A DNA stretch of 64,000 bases from assembly GCF_020520425.1 (NCBI RefSeq), contig NC_079490.1:53794517-53858516 (forward strand). The letters are read 5' to 3'. Below, piece after piece: positions 45,657 to 56,172 of this stretch. Under the pieces are notes generated by a model. The model did not search any database. It was given only the letters and a program-made list of their open reading frames with translations, and was not told the origin of the DNA. Origin of the DNA: Spinacia oleracea (lineage: Eukaryota > Streptophyta > Magnoliopsida > Caryophyllales > Amaranthaceae). The position numbers and the translations under genes were made by a program. Position 1 is the stretch's first letter; each line of letters starts with the position of its first letter.

Positions 45657-47225
45657 TATAAGACATATAAATAGATATCTTGCTATTCGCAACATGCGAA
45701 ATGTAATCTAAACGACTATCGTCTTGTATGTGCGGTTTATTCTGAGAAACCCAATTACGCAAAATTGCGTTGGTTCATAATTGCGTTCTTAACAATTTAG
45801 TGGCTAATGGATTTGTGGTTCTTCCCAATTGGTGGTTTGGATTTTAGCAACATATCAAATTTCATGTACACACTTGGTTTTGTTAATATTATGCGTGTTC
45901 CTATAAATAAGAGACTTAATGGCCAAATCAGTTGTGACTCTTGCCGAACAGTGGTTTGACTATTCGCAACATGCGAAATGTAATTGAACGATAATTTTTG
46001 TTTTTTTGAAATGTTTTAATATTATAAGACGAATAAAAGGATAGCATAAGATCAACTGACATCTCCAATTCACGATAAACAAACTATTTTTCCAAATATG
46101 TAATGTAATGTGAACGACAAGTTTTTGTTATTAGAAATGTTTAAATATTATAAGACGAATAAAAGGATAGCATTAGATCAACTGACATCTCCAATTATTG
46201 ATAAACAAACTATTTTTCCAAATATTTACGTATAGTTTAATCGGGATTATAATCACCAATATCTTGTACATAGGGGAGTCCCAAACACTACTTATCAAAG
46301 CACTCAACGGCCCTATCAGTCGTATCCGATCCTCTTCAAATTTTTGGAACACAAACTTGCCCCCAACCAATTTTTGGGCCTGCTGCTACCCAACCTGCAA
46401 TTCATACCCACTCCCAATCCCCTCCTTCTCACTTGGCCTAGAAAAATACCCTAGCCCCAAATCCTTTTAATATTAATCATTACTCTCCTACTTCGGCCCA
46501 GGTGAGATATATCCCGCCTCCCCTCCGCAACATTCAGCCCATTCGACCAACCCGTCTCGTCCCTCCCTCCCTCACCAACCCGGCCCAGCTGAGATATGCC
46601 CCGCCTCCCCTCCCCGAAATTTAATCTACACGACTAGTCTTGTTATTATATTATAGGTTGTCATTCAGATTATTTAACTATTATAACCCGTGTAAATAGG
46701 ATAAGATCAAATGACATCTCCGCCTCATGAAACCAAGAATATTTTACTTCATAAATAAGAGACTTAATGGCCAAACCAGTTGCTACCGGGATTGTGAATC
46801 TTACCGAACAATGGTTTGGTTATTTGCAACATGCGAAATGTAATGTGAACGACAAGTTTTTGTTATTAGAAATGGTTAAATATTATAAGACAAATGAATA
46901 GATATCTTGCTATTCGCAACATGTGAAATGTAATGTAAACGACTATCTTCTTGTATATACGGTTTATTTTGAGGAAACCAATTACGCAAAATTGCGTTGG
47001 TTCATAATTATGTTGTTAACAAATTAGTGCCTAATGGATTTGTAGTTTTTTCCAATATGTGGTTTTGATATTAGCAACATATCAGATTTCATGTACACAC
47101 TTGGTTTTGTTAATATTATGCGTGTCCCTATAAACAAGAGACTTAATAGCCAAATCGGTTGCTACCAGAGGTGTGAATCTTACCGAACAATGGATTGGTT
47201 ATTCGCAACATGCGAAATGTAGTGT

Positions 47226-47339
47226 GGGTTGTTTAGAATTACCTTAGAATATAGAAGAAACTTACTGAATTCCTTGGTGTGTCTTAGTAAATATCACTCA
47301 TAATACCTCCAGGTGTGCCTTAAGACGTGTTATTGTGGA
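47226..47339. other. Junction between tandem array and LTR element
   Basis: About 110 bp of sequence belonging neither to the array nor to the LTR. The last five bases, GTGGA (47335-47339), would be the left target duplication of the composite retrotransposon; its right partner lies beyond the window. Confidence 0.4.
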
Positions 47340-47785
47340 TGTTTCTGCGAAGAAAATGCTAAGTGTGAAAATAGGGGAAGCCTCTTCAACCAGGCTGTCG
47401 TTTTCCTCTAATTGGTTGTGTTTTGTCCTACAAAAACGGCAAACGTAAACTGGCTCGGGGGGGTTCCCGAGAAAACCCTCTCCGACGCTCAAGTCAGTTC
47501 TTGTAGAGAGAGAAAGTAGTGAGAGAGTCAGTGTGGGAATAATTGCATACCCGAGTAATGATTAGGTGAGACATATTTATAGTAATGCAGAATGGCATTA
47601 TTAGTAAATATGGGCAAGTGTAGGGGTATGAAATCTTGGGCTTGTAAGAGGCTGAGATATGGACCCCTAAGTTCTAGTCTGAGCCCATCAAGAGGTTTGT
47701 GTTTGAGGGTATTTAAGTAATTTCCCTTAGTAGGGGTATTTTGGTAATTTTCTATTAAAGTGGGTTCCACAGGGAGGCCCGAACA
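47340..47785 (-). repeat. LTR A (3' LTR of the composite)
   Basis: Starts TGTTTCTGCGAAG and ends GGCCCGAACA on the plus strand. Over the 345 bases shared with LTR C I count about four differences; it differs much more from LTR B beyond position 47560. Confidence 0.9.
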
Positions 47786-49554
47786 TTAGCCCCACGCTAA
47801 ATATACGAGACTGATGACCTTCTCGAGGCTTGTGTGTTTGGTGGAATAAAATGTTGTAACTAGTTTCGTAACATGTGACCGATATAACAATATGGTACTT
47901 GTTATACCATATGGTTGATGATGTCACTCCATAACTTGATAAAGGGGGTAATGAATGTTGCTTTGATGTGCGTGAAATTGCTGAGTTTAATTTTGAGTGG
48001 GAATCCAAGCTGGCAGATGTATAACCTTGGTGAATCATGGAATCATGCATCTGGGCGGGTAGTTTATTATCATTGGCGGGTAGTTTGCTTCTTGTGAGCG
48101 AGTAGTAACACTGTCACTGGGCCAGCCTTGGCGAATACCTTGATGGAGGATGACTTGGGCGAGTGACATACCATCATTGGCGAGTAGTTTATTTACTTTA
48201 TTATTGGGTCTTGTGTCACATGGCTGTTATTTGCGGCACAACTTGACGGGGTTTTGGCTGCTGATACGCGAGCGTGGGCTGTTACTTAGCGCACATGATG
48301 CACCTGTCTCTTGTTGGGCGGTCAATGTTGTTTGGGCGCTTGATGCATGCTCATGGGCTGGGCGATGCTCGTGCACACATAAGGTTGGCGGTTGTTTTGA
48401 CATTTAATATACAAGGCTTGGCTTTTGTTATGTGGTGATGGTGTCACTCCTTAGTTTGGATTTTGATAAAATGGCCGAGTATATTCTTGAGCATGCCAGT
48501 TGGAAATCTTCAATGGCTAGGAACAATTAAACACTCCACTTATTCCTTGAATACTCCACTAGCATTGTCAACTCATGTTTGCATTTAACAAAAACAGCCA
48601 CGTTTAGATCAACTCGAGTGATAGGCGGTTGATGTAGCTTGTTTGCCAAGTGTTGGGCAGGCGTGTGATGATGCGCGAGCAAGGCCGGGTGATGTGCTAG
48701 GCGAGGCGGTTGCTCTTCGCATCTGATGTGTGAAGGAAGTTTGCCCGAGGAGCCGGTAGCGCTAGGCTTGGCTGCCGTTTATTTGCGCTAGGCCAAGTGC
48801 TGGGTTGTTGTTCGTCGCCCATGAGACGCCATATGGGGTTCTTGTGGCTTCTGTTTTTTGCAATGCTCGTGCATGGCTATTCATGTGCGCATATGCAGTG
48901 CTTGACTGCTATTCGTCATTCGTAGTGTGCGCACGAGGCTTCTCTTGGCTAGGCGGTAGTTTGTCGCCCTAGGCACGCGCATATGGGCGGTTGTGGCTGT
49001 CATTTGCCGCACGAGATGAGGATCACGTCTAGGCGTGGCTGTCGTTTCTCGCATCTCATCTATGGCGAGGGGCGCTGGGCTTGGCTGCCGTTATCCTAGG
49101 ACTTCAAATTTTTCCTAAGTATGGAAATGCTCTTTGAACGTCCTCGTACTTGAGATCATGGATGACGCACACCCGGACGTGGTTGTCGTTTTTCGCCCAT
49201 GAGGGCATACTTGATCAATCGAACGAGCTGAGCCCAAGGTTGGGCGATTGTTTTCGGGGGTCCAAGGACTTGGTTTTTTTTTTTTGCTTCGAGAGTGCTG
49301 AGTGACTTGGCGCTCGCTGTTCGTGTGCTAGGCTTGGCTGAATTCTGCGCGGTAGGTGATCATTGGTCTTGGGCGATTGTGAAGCCATATGGGCCTTGGC
49401 ACTACGTGGATGAGGCACGAGTGGGGTTTGGTTGTGGTCGATCTTACGGTGATGGCTTATGTTTTTCGCGCACAAGGGCATGCTGAGCCCCAGCTTGGGC
49501 GGTTGGTTGCGTGCGAGGTGAGAGCAAGCCAAGCCTAGATGGCTTCTACTTGCT
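47786..49554. other. 3' non-coding part of unit 1
   Basis: Opens with the polypurine tract (minus strand AGCGTGGGGCTAA beside the LTR). Then 1.7 kb of GC-richer sequence with degenerate GGCTTGGCTGCCGTT-like repeats and no credible gene. It is about 1.2 kb longer than the matching part of unit 2. Confidence 0.55.
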
Positions 49555-49717
49555 GTACATGATGGTGCCATGGCTTCTACTTGCCGCACATGATGGTGTC
49601 GTGGCTTTTACTCGCCGCACATGATGGTGCCATGGCTTCTACTTTTCGCACATGATTGTGACATGGCTTCTACTTGCCGCACACATGATGGTGCCATGGC
49701 TTCTACTTTCCGCACAT
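49555..49717. repeat. Short tandem repeat, about 31-bp unit, unit 1
   Basis: About five copies of CATGATGGTGCCATGGCTTC plus TACTTGCCGCA variants. Confidence 0.85.
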
Positions 49718-50526
49718 GACTTAGATAAATTTTGATAAGTATGGGAATGGGTTGTTGTTCTCCAAAGGAGCTAATGAGCCCCATGCTTGGGCAACGACGA
49801 TGCGCCATTCTTGAAAATGTCTTAGATATTTTTGCTAAGTATGGGAATGGGCTGTTGTTCTCCAAAGGGACTAATGAGCCCCATGTTTGGGCGAACGATG
49901 ATGCATCATTCTTGAAAATGTCTTAGATTATTTTGCTAAGTATGGGAATGGGCTTCTGTTCTCCAAAGGGACTAATGAGCCCCATGTTTGGGCGAACGAT
50001 GATGCACCATTCTTAAAAATGACTTAGATTATTTTGCTAAGTATGGGAATGGGCTGCTGTTCTCCAAAGGGACTAATGAGCCCCATGCTTGGGCGAACGA
50101 TGATGCGCCATTCTTGAAAATGACTTAGATTATTTTGCTAAGTATGGGAATGGGCTGTTGTTCTCCGAAGGAGCTAATGAGCCCCATGTTTGGGCGAACG
50201 ATGATGCACCATTCTTGAAAATGACTTAGATTAATTTGCTAAGTATGGGAATGGGCTTCTGTTCTCCAAAGGGACTAATGAGCCCCATGTTTGGGCGAAC
50301 GATGATGCACCATTCTTGAAAATGACTTAGATTATTTTGCTAAGTATGATAATGGCATGTTGTTCTCCAAAGGAGCTAATGAGCCCCATGTTTGGGCGAA
50401 CGACGATGCGCCATTCTTGAAAATGACTTAGAATATTTTTCTAAGTATGGGAATGAGCCGTTGTTCTCCAAAGGGACTAATGAGCCCCATGCTTGGGCGA
50501 ACGATGAAGCACCATTCTAGAAAATG
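49718..50526. repeat. 101-bp minisatellite, eight units, unit 1
   Basis: The marker GACTTAGAT (or GTCTTAGAT) starts at 49718, 49819, 49920, 50021, 50122, 50223, 50324, 50425 and 50526: eight steps of exactly 101 bp. Each unit contains AAGTATGGGAATGGGCTG and GAGCCCCATGCTTGGGCGAA. Confidence 0.96.
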
Positions 50527-50898
50527 ACTTAGATTATTTCACTAAGTATGAGTTCATGTGCTTGAACTTGGCTTGTCTTTTCCTTTTGACGTGTGTTGCG
50601 CTTGCATGGCCAATGTTTGGCTTCTACTTACAACATTCTAGAAACGAAATTTGCTAAGTAATATTACTGGTCGAGCTCTTTACTATTGCCTTGAAGATAT
50701 AAAGCTTTGTTTACAATGATGAGACGTTATTTAGCCTATGGCGGGCTTACATGTATCTTACCCCCACTTTCATCATTGAAAACTATGGATGTGAGCTATA
50801 AAGCTAAGTACTTTTGAGAAAGGGAGAAATTCTTAGGAGATTGAACATAAAACCTCCTAAGGTTGTCGGCGTTCCATGGACGAGGGAGGGGCTCGCCT

Positions 50899-53418
50899 TC
50901 AGGAGTTTCGAGTTCCTTCTGGCTTGTCTTTCTTGGCCAATGTCTGGGGGGTACTTGTCCCTCTCTTGAGGCTGTTAACATAGCATCGCCTGCCCAGTTG
51001 TTGATCCCCAAAGATTTTTCCTACGGAGCCATCTTCCAACTCAAACTGCATGAGAAGTTGGTACACAGAGATTGCGGCTTTTATTTTTCTTAGTAGAGGT
51101 CGGCCTAAGATGATGTTGTATGGTAGGGAGATGTCCACGACAAGAAAGTCTACCAACAACCGTCTTCCCTTGTTTTTAGGACCCAACCTGACAGGTAGCT
51201 TGATGGTGCCTTGAGGATGGACGACTTGACCTCCAAATCCAATGAGTGGCTGGGAGATGGTTTTCAGATCATCTTTGGAATACTTGAGCCCTTCTAGACA
51301 CTTTAAACTAATGATGTCGGCGGATGATCCACTATCCACTAACACTCGCCCTACCGTTGAGTTAGCGATTTTCATCTCGATGACCAGCGGATCGTCATGG
51401 GACTCTTGAATTGATTGGTTAGTGTTCCCACCAAATGTCATCACCGGGGCTGTTTGAGAAGCCGATGTCACTTTCAGAACTTGATGTTCCAGTGCCCATA
51501 AGCTATCCTTCGCCTTGCTCACAGACCCGCCTGTTGCCAAGCCTCCGGCTATCACTCCAATGTAGTCTCCCGTATCATCACTAAGGGACTCCTTTTCTTT
51601 GGCTTTTGCTTTTGGGGGAGGATTCTTCCTTAAGTAATTATTCAGCTTGCCCTTGTCAGCCAAGTGATCCAGTGCCTTTTTCATCTCCCTACAGTTCTTT
51701 GTGGTGTGCCCGCACTCGTGGTGAAACTCACACCAAAGTGACTTGTCTCGCTTTGCTTCGAGCATACGGATTACAGGTGGCTTAGGGAGGATGTCTTTTC
51801 CTTTGAGATCAAGGTAAATCTCCCGCCTATTGCGGTTGTACCTCGGATCCTCACCATGGTCATCAACCATAACTGACTTTTTGAGGGAGGGTTGAGTTTG
51901 GTCGTGGCTGCCGTTTGGTCTTGGCTTTTGTTTTTGACTTCTTCCACTCTCACCGCCCCAATTGATCTTACAAATATCTGTGGCTTGAATGTGCATTTGG
52001 GCCTTCTCCATTGCTTCCTCAAGGTTGGACACCCCGGACTTGATCAATTCAAACTTGAAGTCATTTGGCTGAAGACTTGCCAAGAGGGCTGCGAACTTGG
52101 TTTCGTCTTTGAGATTGTGTATCTTTAGGACTTCTTCATTGAATCTCTTAATATAATCGCGAAGGGTCTCCGTCTCTCCCTGTCTGACTGCCATTAAGTT
52201 GACACTTATCTTTTGGTGCCTCCGACCCGCCGCGAATTGGCTGATGAAAACCTTTTCAAGCTCACTGTATCTCTTGATGCTTCCCTTTAGTACGTGCTTG
52301 TTGAACCATATAAGGGCAAGACCCTTCAAGGTGGTTTGAAAGTACCTGCACCAAGTAGCTCCGCATCCAGTCTGAACGTTCATTTGAGCCGCATAGGCGG
52401 CCATGTGTTCTTCTGGATCCGTAGTTCCATCGAAAGGCTCGATGGTAGGGACCTTCACTTTGTCTCGGCGAGGGGTGTTCATTATTTCTTGGGAGAAGGG
52501 AGTGAGAGCCTCTTGCAATGAGGAGGTATGCCTGTGCCTATCAGTTCTTGGTGGAGGGGAGTCCCATCTTCCCCTTGGGGAAGTATGCCTACCTCTACTC
52601 TCTAGGAGAGGCGAGTGTGTTCGCTCACGGCGTGGAGGGCTCCTTCCTATTCTTGAGGGTGAACGATACCTAGGGCGATGAGAGGATGAATGAGCCCTTG
52701 GCTGTTGGTCGGGGAGTGAAACCCTTGTCCTGGGGGAATGGCCTCTAGCCTGGCTAGGGGGTGAGTGACGTCTCCTTGTGGGAGAAGGTGAGTGCCTCCT
52801 GAGAGATGTCCTTCGGGAGCTGACCTCGATTGGTCCGACTGGCTTTGAAGGAGTGGGGTGGTCTCGTGCGGAGGTCGTAGTCTTGGCACTAGAGGGGGGT
52901 AGACCTCGGGTGATCCTATCATTCTTGATGGCTTCTCTGGCTTGTTTGAGGCGCCTCCTGTGCAAGAGGTCTCGAGCATCATGGTCTCCTCTGTGCAGCT
53001 GTCGATCTTCAATTACTCGGCGTGCATCTTGGCTGGCCCTTGGTTGGCGAGGGCGAGGCTGTGCCCCACCCCTGTCACCTAGCCTGTCCTTTACACTTCG
53101 AGGTTGTGCCCTGTGGATGGTATGAGATGTTGTGCTCACCCTTGAGCTGTTAGGGAGGTTTGGCTGTCTCCTTGAAGGTCCCTCTCCCATTCCTTGGAGG
53201 TTGCGGATAGCTGCGTTGACTTGAGCAGCCATATGCTCCAGATCCCTTTTGGTGACCAAGTTCTCAGGGTGACTCTCGATATGGGGTTGTTGGTTCTCAT
53301 GGTCCTGATCACCATCGTGATCATCTCCGTTCCGCGGAGTAGGCATTAACACGTAATTGGGATGAGACTCTGATCGATGAGAGGAGGAGTGTTGCCTAGT
53401 TCGTCGAGTGTTAACCAT
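50899..53418 (-). CDS. gag-protease polyprotein, unit 1, intact frame
   Basis: One open frame of 839 codons, starting at an ATG about 36 bases from the LTR (MVNTRRTRQH). Order: a basic Arg/Ser/His-rich N-terminus; the capsid-type gag domain (KVPTIEPFDGTTDPEEHMAA, LALIWFNKHVLKGSI, FAAGRRHQKISVNLMAVRQG); a zinc-knuckle-like WCEFHHECGHTTKNCREMKK; then the aspartic protease with GRVLVDSGSSADIISLKCL, IGFGGQVVHPQGTIKLPV and YNIILGRPLL. It ends at a TGA with no polymerase after it. It would form the particle and process it. The unbroken frame suggests recent activity, or selection while moving. Confidence 0.9.
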   Translation of the reverse strand: MVNTRRTRQHSSSHRSESHPNYVLMPTPRNGDDHDGDQDHENQQPHIESHPENLVTKRDLEHMAAQVNAAIRNLQGMGEGPSRRQPNLPNSSRVSTTSHTIHRAQPRSVKDRLGDRGGAQPRPRQPRASQDARRVIEDRQLHRGDHDARDLLHRRRLKQAREAIKNDRITRGLPPSSAKTTTSARDHPTPSKPVGPIEVSSRRTSLRRHSPSPTRRRHSPPSQARGHSPRTRVSLPDQQPRAHSSSHRPRYRSPSRIGRSPPRRERTHSPLLESRGRHTSPRGRWDSPPPRTDRHRHTSSLQEALTPFSQEIMNTPRRDKVKVPTIEPFDGTTDPEEHMAAYAAQMNVQTGCGATWCRYFQTTLKGLALIWFNKHVLKGSIKRYSELEKVFISQFAAGRRHQKISVNLMAVRQGETETLRDYIKRFNEEVLKIHNLKDETKFAALLASLQPNDFKFELIKSGVSNLEEAMEKAQMHIQATDICKINWGGESGRSQKQKPRPNGSHDQTQPSLKKSVMVDDHGEDPRYNRNRREIYLDLKGKDILPKPPVIRMLEAKRDKSLWCEFHHECGHTTKNCREMKKALDHLADKGKLNNYLRKNPPPKAKAKEKESLSDDTGDYIGVIAGGLATGGSVSKAKDSLWALEHQVLKVTSASQTAPVMTFGGNTNQSIQESHDDPLVIEMKIANSTVGRVLVDSGSSADIISLKCLEGLKYSKDDLKTISQPLIGFGGQVVHPQGTIKLPVRLGPKNKGRRLLVDFLVVDISLPYNIILGRPLLRKIKAAISVYQLLMQFELEDGSVGKIFGDQQLGRRCYVNSLKRGTSTPQTLAKKDKPEGTRNS

Positions 53419-53433
53419 GGCTTGTAGTTGACT

Positions 53434-53453
53434 TCCCCACAGACGGCGCCAAC
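53434..53453 (-). other. Primer binding site, unit 1
   Basis: On the minus strand, next to LTR B: GTTGGCGCCGTCTGTGGGGA. The TGGCGCCGT start fits the 3' end of plant tRNA-Asp. Confidence 0.75.
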
Positions 53454-53895
53454 TGTTTCTGCGAAGAAAATGCTAAGTGTGAAAATAGGGGAAGCCTCTT
53501 CAACCAGGCTGTCGTTTTCCTCCAATCGGTTGTGGTTTGTCCTACAAAAACGGCAAACGTAAACTGGCTCGGGGGGTTCCCGAGAAAACCCTCTCCGACG
53601 CTCAAGTCAGTTCTTGTAGAGAGAGAAAGTAGTGAGAGAGTCAGTGTGGGAATAATTGCATACCTGAGTAATGATTAGGTGGGTCATATTTATAGTAATA
53701 CCGGAGGGTATTATTAGTAAATATGAGCAATTGTAGGGGTATGAAATCATGGGCCTGTAGGAGGCTGATATTTGGGCCCCGAGATTATGGTATGAGCCCA
53801 TCAGGGGGTTTGTGTTTGAGGGTATTTGAGTAATTTCCCTTGATAGGGGTATTTTGATAATTTCTGTAAAGTGGGTCCCACAGGGGGCCCGAACA
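53454..53895 (-). repeat. LTR B (shared middle LTR)
   Basis: Complete, TGTTTCTGCG to GGCCCGAACA. It serves as the 5' LTR of unit 1 and the 3' LTR of unit 2. Its first 200 bases match A and C well; the rest (for example GTAATACCGGAGGGTATTA against GTAATGCAGAATGGCATTA) is clearly different. Confidence 0.9.
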
Positions 53896-54469
53896 TTAGC
53901 CCCACGCCAAATATACGAGACTAGTCGTTTGAGGCTTGTGTTTTTGGCGAATAAGATACAGTAATTGGTGGGATAATATTATGGTTGATGATAATATCCT
54001 AAGTATTTACAGAGTATATATTGGTGGGTTTACAAGAAGAAGGGCGGTTGTTTTGAGGGGCATTGTTTTATGGGTTGTAAAATATGGCGGATGATGCACA
54101 ATGTTTGTGGGCCTATGCTTTTTGGCGGATGATATTTGCAGGAGGAGTTGATATTTGAGTGAAAATGCTAAAAGTAAATCAACAGCCAAAAGAGAGTAGA
54201 TCCTAAGATAATGGTTTTGATGCATTGTGATGGAAATGATTTTGAGCTACACATTTTCTTTGTCTTTTGTGTAAAAGACAAAAGAAGATATAGATTGAAG
54301 TCCCATGCTTTGAGTGACTCATGATTGGGCGGCTGTTTCTTCACTCGGCGTGGCTGCTCTTTGTTAATCGGGCAAGAGGCCCCGATTTGGCGTGGCTGCT
54401 CCATTTTTTTTTTTTCGCCGTATGTACTTGGGTAGGATGATGGCTGATGCTTTCTCTTGTCATACACAT
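53896..54469. other. 3' non-coding part of unit 2
   Basis: Begins with the polypurine tract, then about 570 bp related to, but shorter and more diverged than, the start of the matching part in unit 1. No gene. Confidence 0.55.
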
Positions 54470-54889
54470 GAAGGTGCCATGGCTTCTACTTATGGTGCCG
54501 TGGCTTCTACTTTCCGCACATGACTTACTCGCCGCACATGATGGTGCCATGGCTTCTACTTTCCGCACATGATTGTGCCATGGCTTCTACTTGCCACACA
54601 TGATGGTGCCATGGCTTCTACTTGCCGCACATGATTGTGCCATGGCTTCTACTTGCCACACATGATGGTGCCATGGCCTCTACTTATGGTGCCATGGCTT
54701 CTACTTGCCGCACATGATGGTGCCATCGCTTCTACTTATGGTGCCATGGCTTCTACTTGCCGCACATGATGGTGTCGTGGCTTTTACTCGCCGCACATGA
54801 TTGTGCCATGGCTTCTGCTTCTACTTGTCATACACATGATGGTGCCATGGCTTCTACTTATGGTGCCGTGGCTTCTACTTTCCGCACAT
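54470..54889. repeat. Short tandem repeat, about 31-bp unit, unit 2
   Basis: About a dozen copies of the ATGGTGCCATGGCTTCTACT unit, some full length with TGCCGCACATG and some truncated. Expanded compared with unit 1. Confidence 0.85.
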
Positions 54890-55800
54890 GACTTAGATAA
54901 ATTTTGATAAGTATGGGAATGGGCTGTTGTTCTCCAAAGGAGCTAATGAGCCCCATGCTTGGACGAACGCCGATGCGCCATTCTTGAAAATGACTTAGAT
55001 TATTTTGCTAAGTGTGGGAATGGCCTGTTTGTTCTCCAAAGGGACTAATGAGCCCCCTGCTTGGGCGAACGATGATGCGCCATTCTTGAAAATGACTTAG
55101 ATTATTTTGCTAAGTATGGGAATGGGCTTCTGTTCTCCAAAGGGGCTAATGAGCCCCATGTTTGGGCGAACGATGATGCACCATTCTTGAAAATGACTTA
55201 GATTATTTTGCTAAGTATGGGAATGGGCTGTTGTTCTCCAAAGGGACTAATGAGCCCCATGCTTGGGCGAACGATGATGCGCCATTCTTGAAAATGACTT
55301 AGATTATTTCACTAAGTATGGGAATGGGCTGTTGTTCTCCAAAGGAGCTAATGAGCCCCATGCTTGGGCGAACGATGATGCGCCATTCTTGAAAATGACT
55401 TAGATTATTTTGCTAAGTATGGGAATGGGCTTCTGTTCTCCAAAGGGGCTAATGAGCCCCATGTTTGGGCGAGCGATGATGCACCATTCTTGAAAATAAC
55501 TTAGATTATTTTGCTAAGTATGGGAATGGGCTGCTGTTCTCCAAAGGGACTAATGAGCCCCATGCTTGGGCGAACGATGATGCGCCATTCTTGAAAATGA
55601 CTTACATTATTTCACTAAGTATGAGAATGGGCTGTTGTTCTCCAAAGGAGCTAATGAGCCCCATGCTTGGGCGAACGATGATGCGCCATTCTTGAAAATG
55701 ACTTAGATTATTTTGCTAGGTATGGGAATGGGCTTCTGTTCTCCAAAGGACTAATGAGCCCCATGATTGGGCGAACGATGAAGCACCATTCTAGAAAATG
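54890..55800. repeat. 101-bp minisatellite, nine units, unit 2
   Basis: The marker GACTTAGAT (or variant) starts at 54890, 54992, 55094, 55195, 55296, 55397, 55498, 55599, 55700 and 55800: steps of 100-102 bp, mostly 101. Same unit as at 49718, one copy more. Confidence 0.95.
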
Positions 55801-56172
55801 ACTTAGATTATTTCACTAAGTATGAGTTCATGTGCTTGAACTTGGCTTGTCTTTTCCTTTTGACGTGTGCTGCGCTTGCATGGCCAATGTTTGGCTTCTA
55901 CTTACAACATTCTAGAAACAAAATTTGCTAAGTAATATTACTGGTCGAGCTCTTTACTATTGCCTTGAAGATATAAAGCTTTGTTTACAATGATGAGACG
56001 TTATTTAGCCTATGGCGGGCTTACATGTATCTTACCCCCACTTTCATCATTGAAAACTATGGATGTGAGCTATAAAGCTAAGTACTTTTGAGAAAGGGAG
56101 GAATTCTTAGGAGATTGAACATAAAATCTTCTAAGGTTGTCGGCGTTCCATGGGCGAGGGAGGGGCTCGCCT

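Larger units (their letters stand above)
39860..47225. repeat. Large-unit tandem array with alternating unit types
   Basis: The landmark GCGTTGGTTCATAATT starts at 40431, 41739, 42969, 44276, 45767 and 46994. The gaps are 1308, 1230, 1307, 1491 and 1227 bp. The 1491-bp unit holds a 259-bp MITE plus a TA duplication and would be 1230 without them. Units of 1308/1307 (type A) and 1230 (type B) alternate A-B-A-B, then one more B-like unit and a partial one. AB pairs, about 2.54 kb, are nearly identical to each other. Smaller repeats (GAAATGTAATGTAAACGAC, CTTGTTATTATAATATAGG) recur inside units. I recognise no known satellite or transposon. Confidence 0.88.

Noticed and set aside
49718..50560. 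Regularly spaced repeats that might suggest a CRISPR array
   Set aside because: Whole 101-bp units repeat with no unique spacers, in a plant retrotransposon; it is a tandem minisatellite.
51771..53125. Plus-strand and other-frame open frames over the gag-protease region
   Set aside because: Shadows of the long minus-strand frame; no domain and the same shadows recur at 56955-58399.
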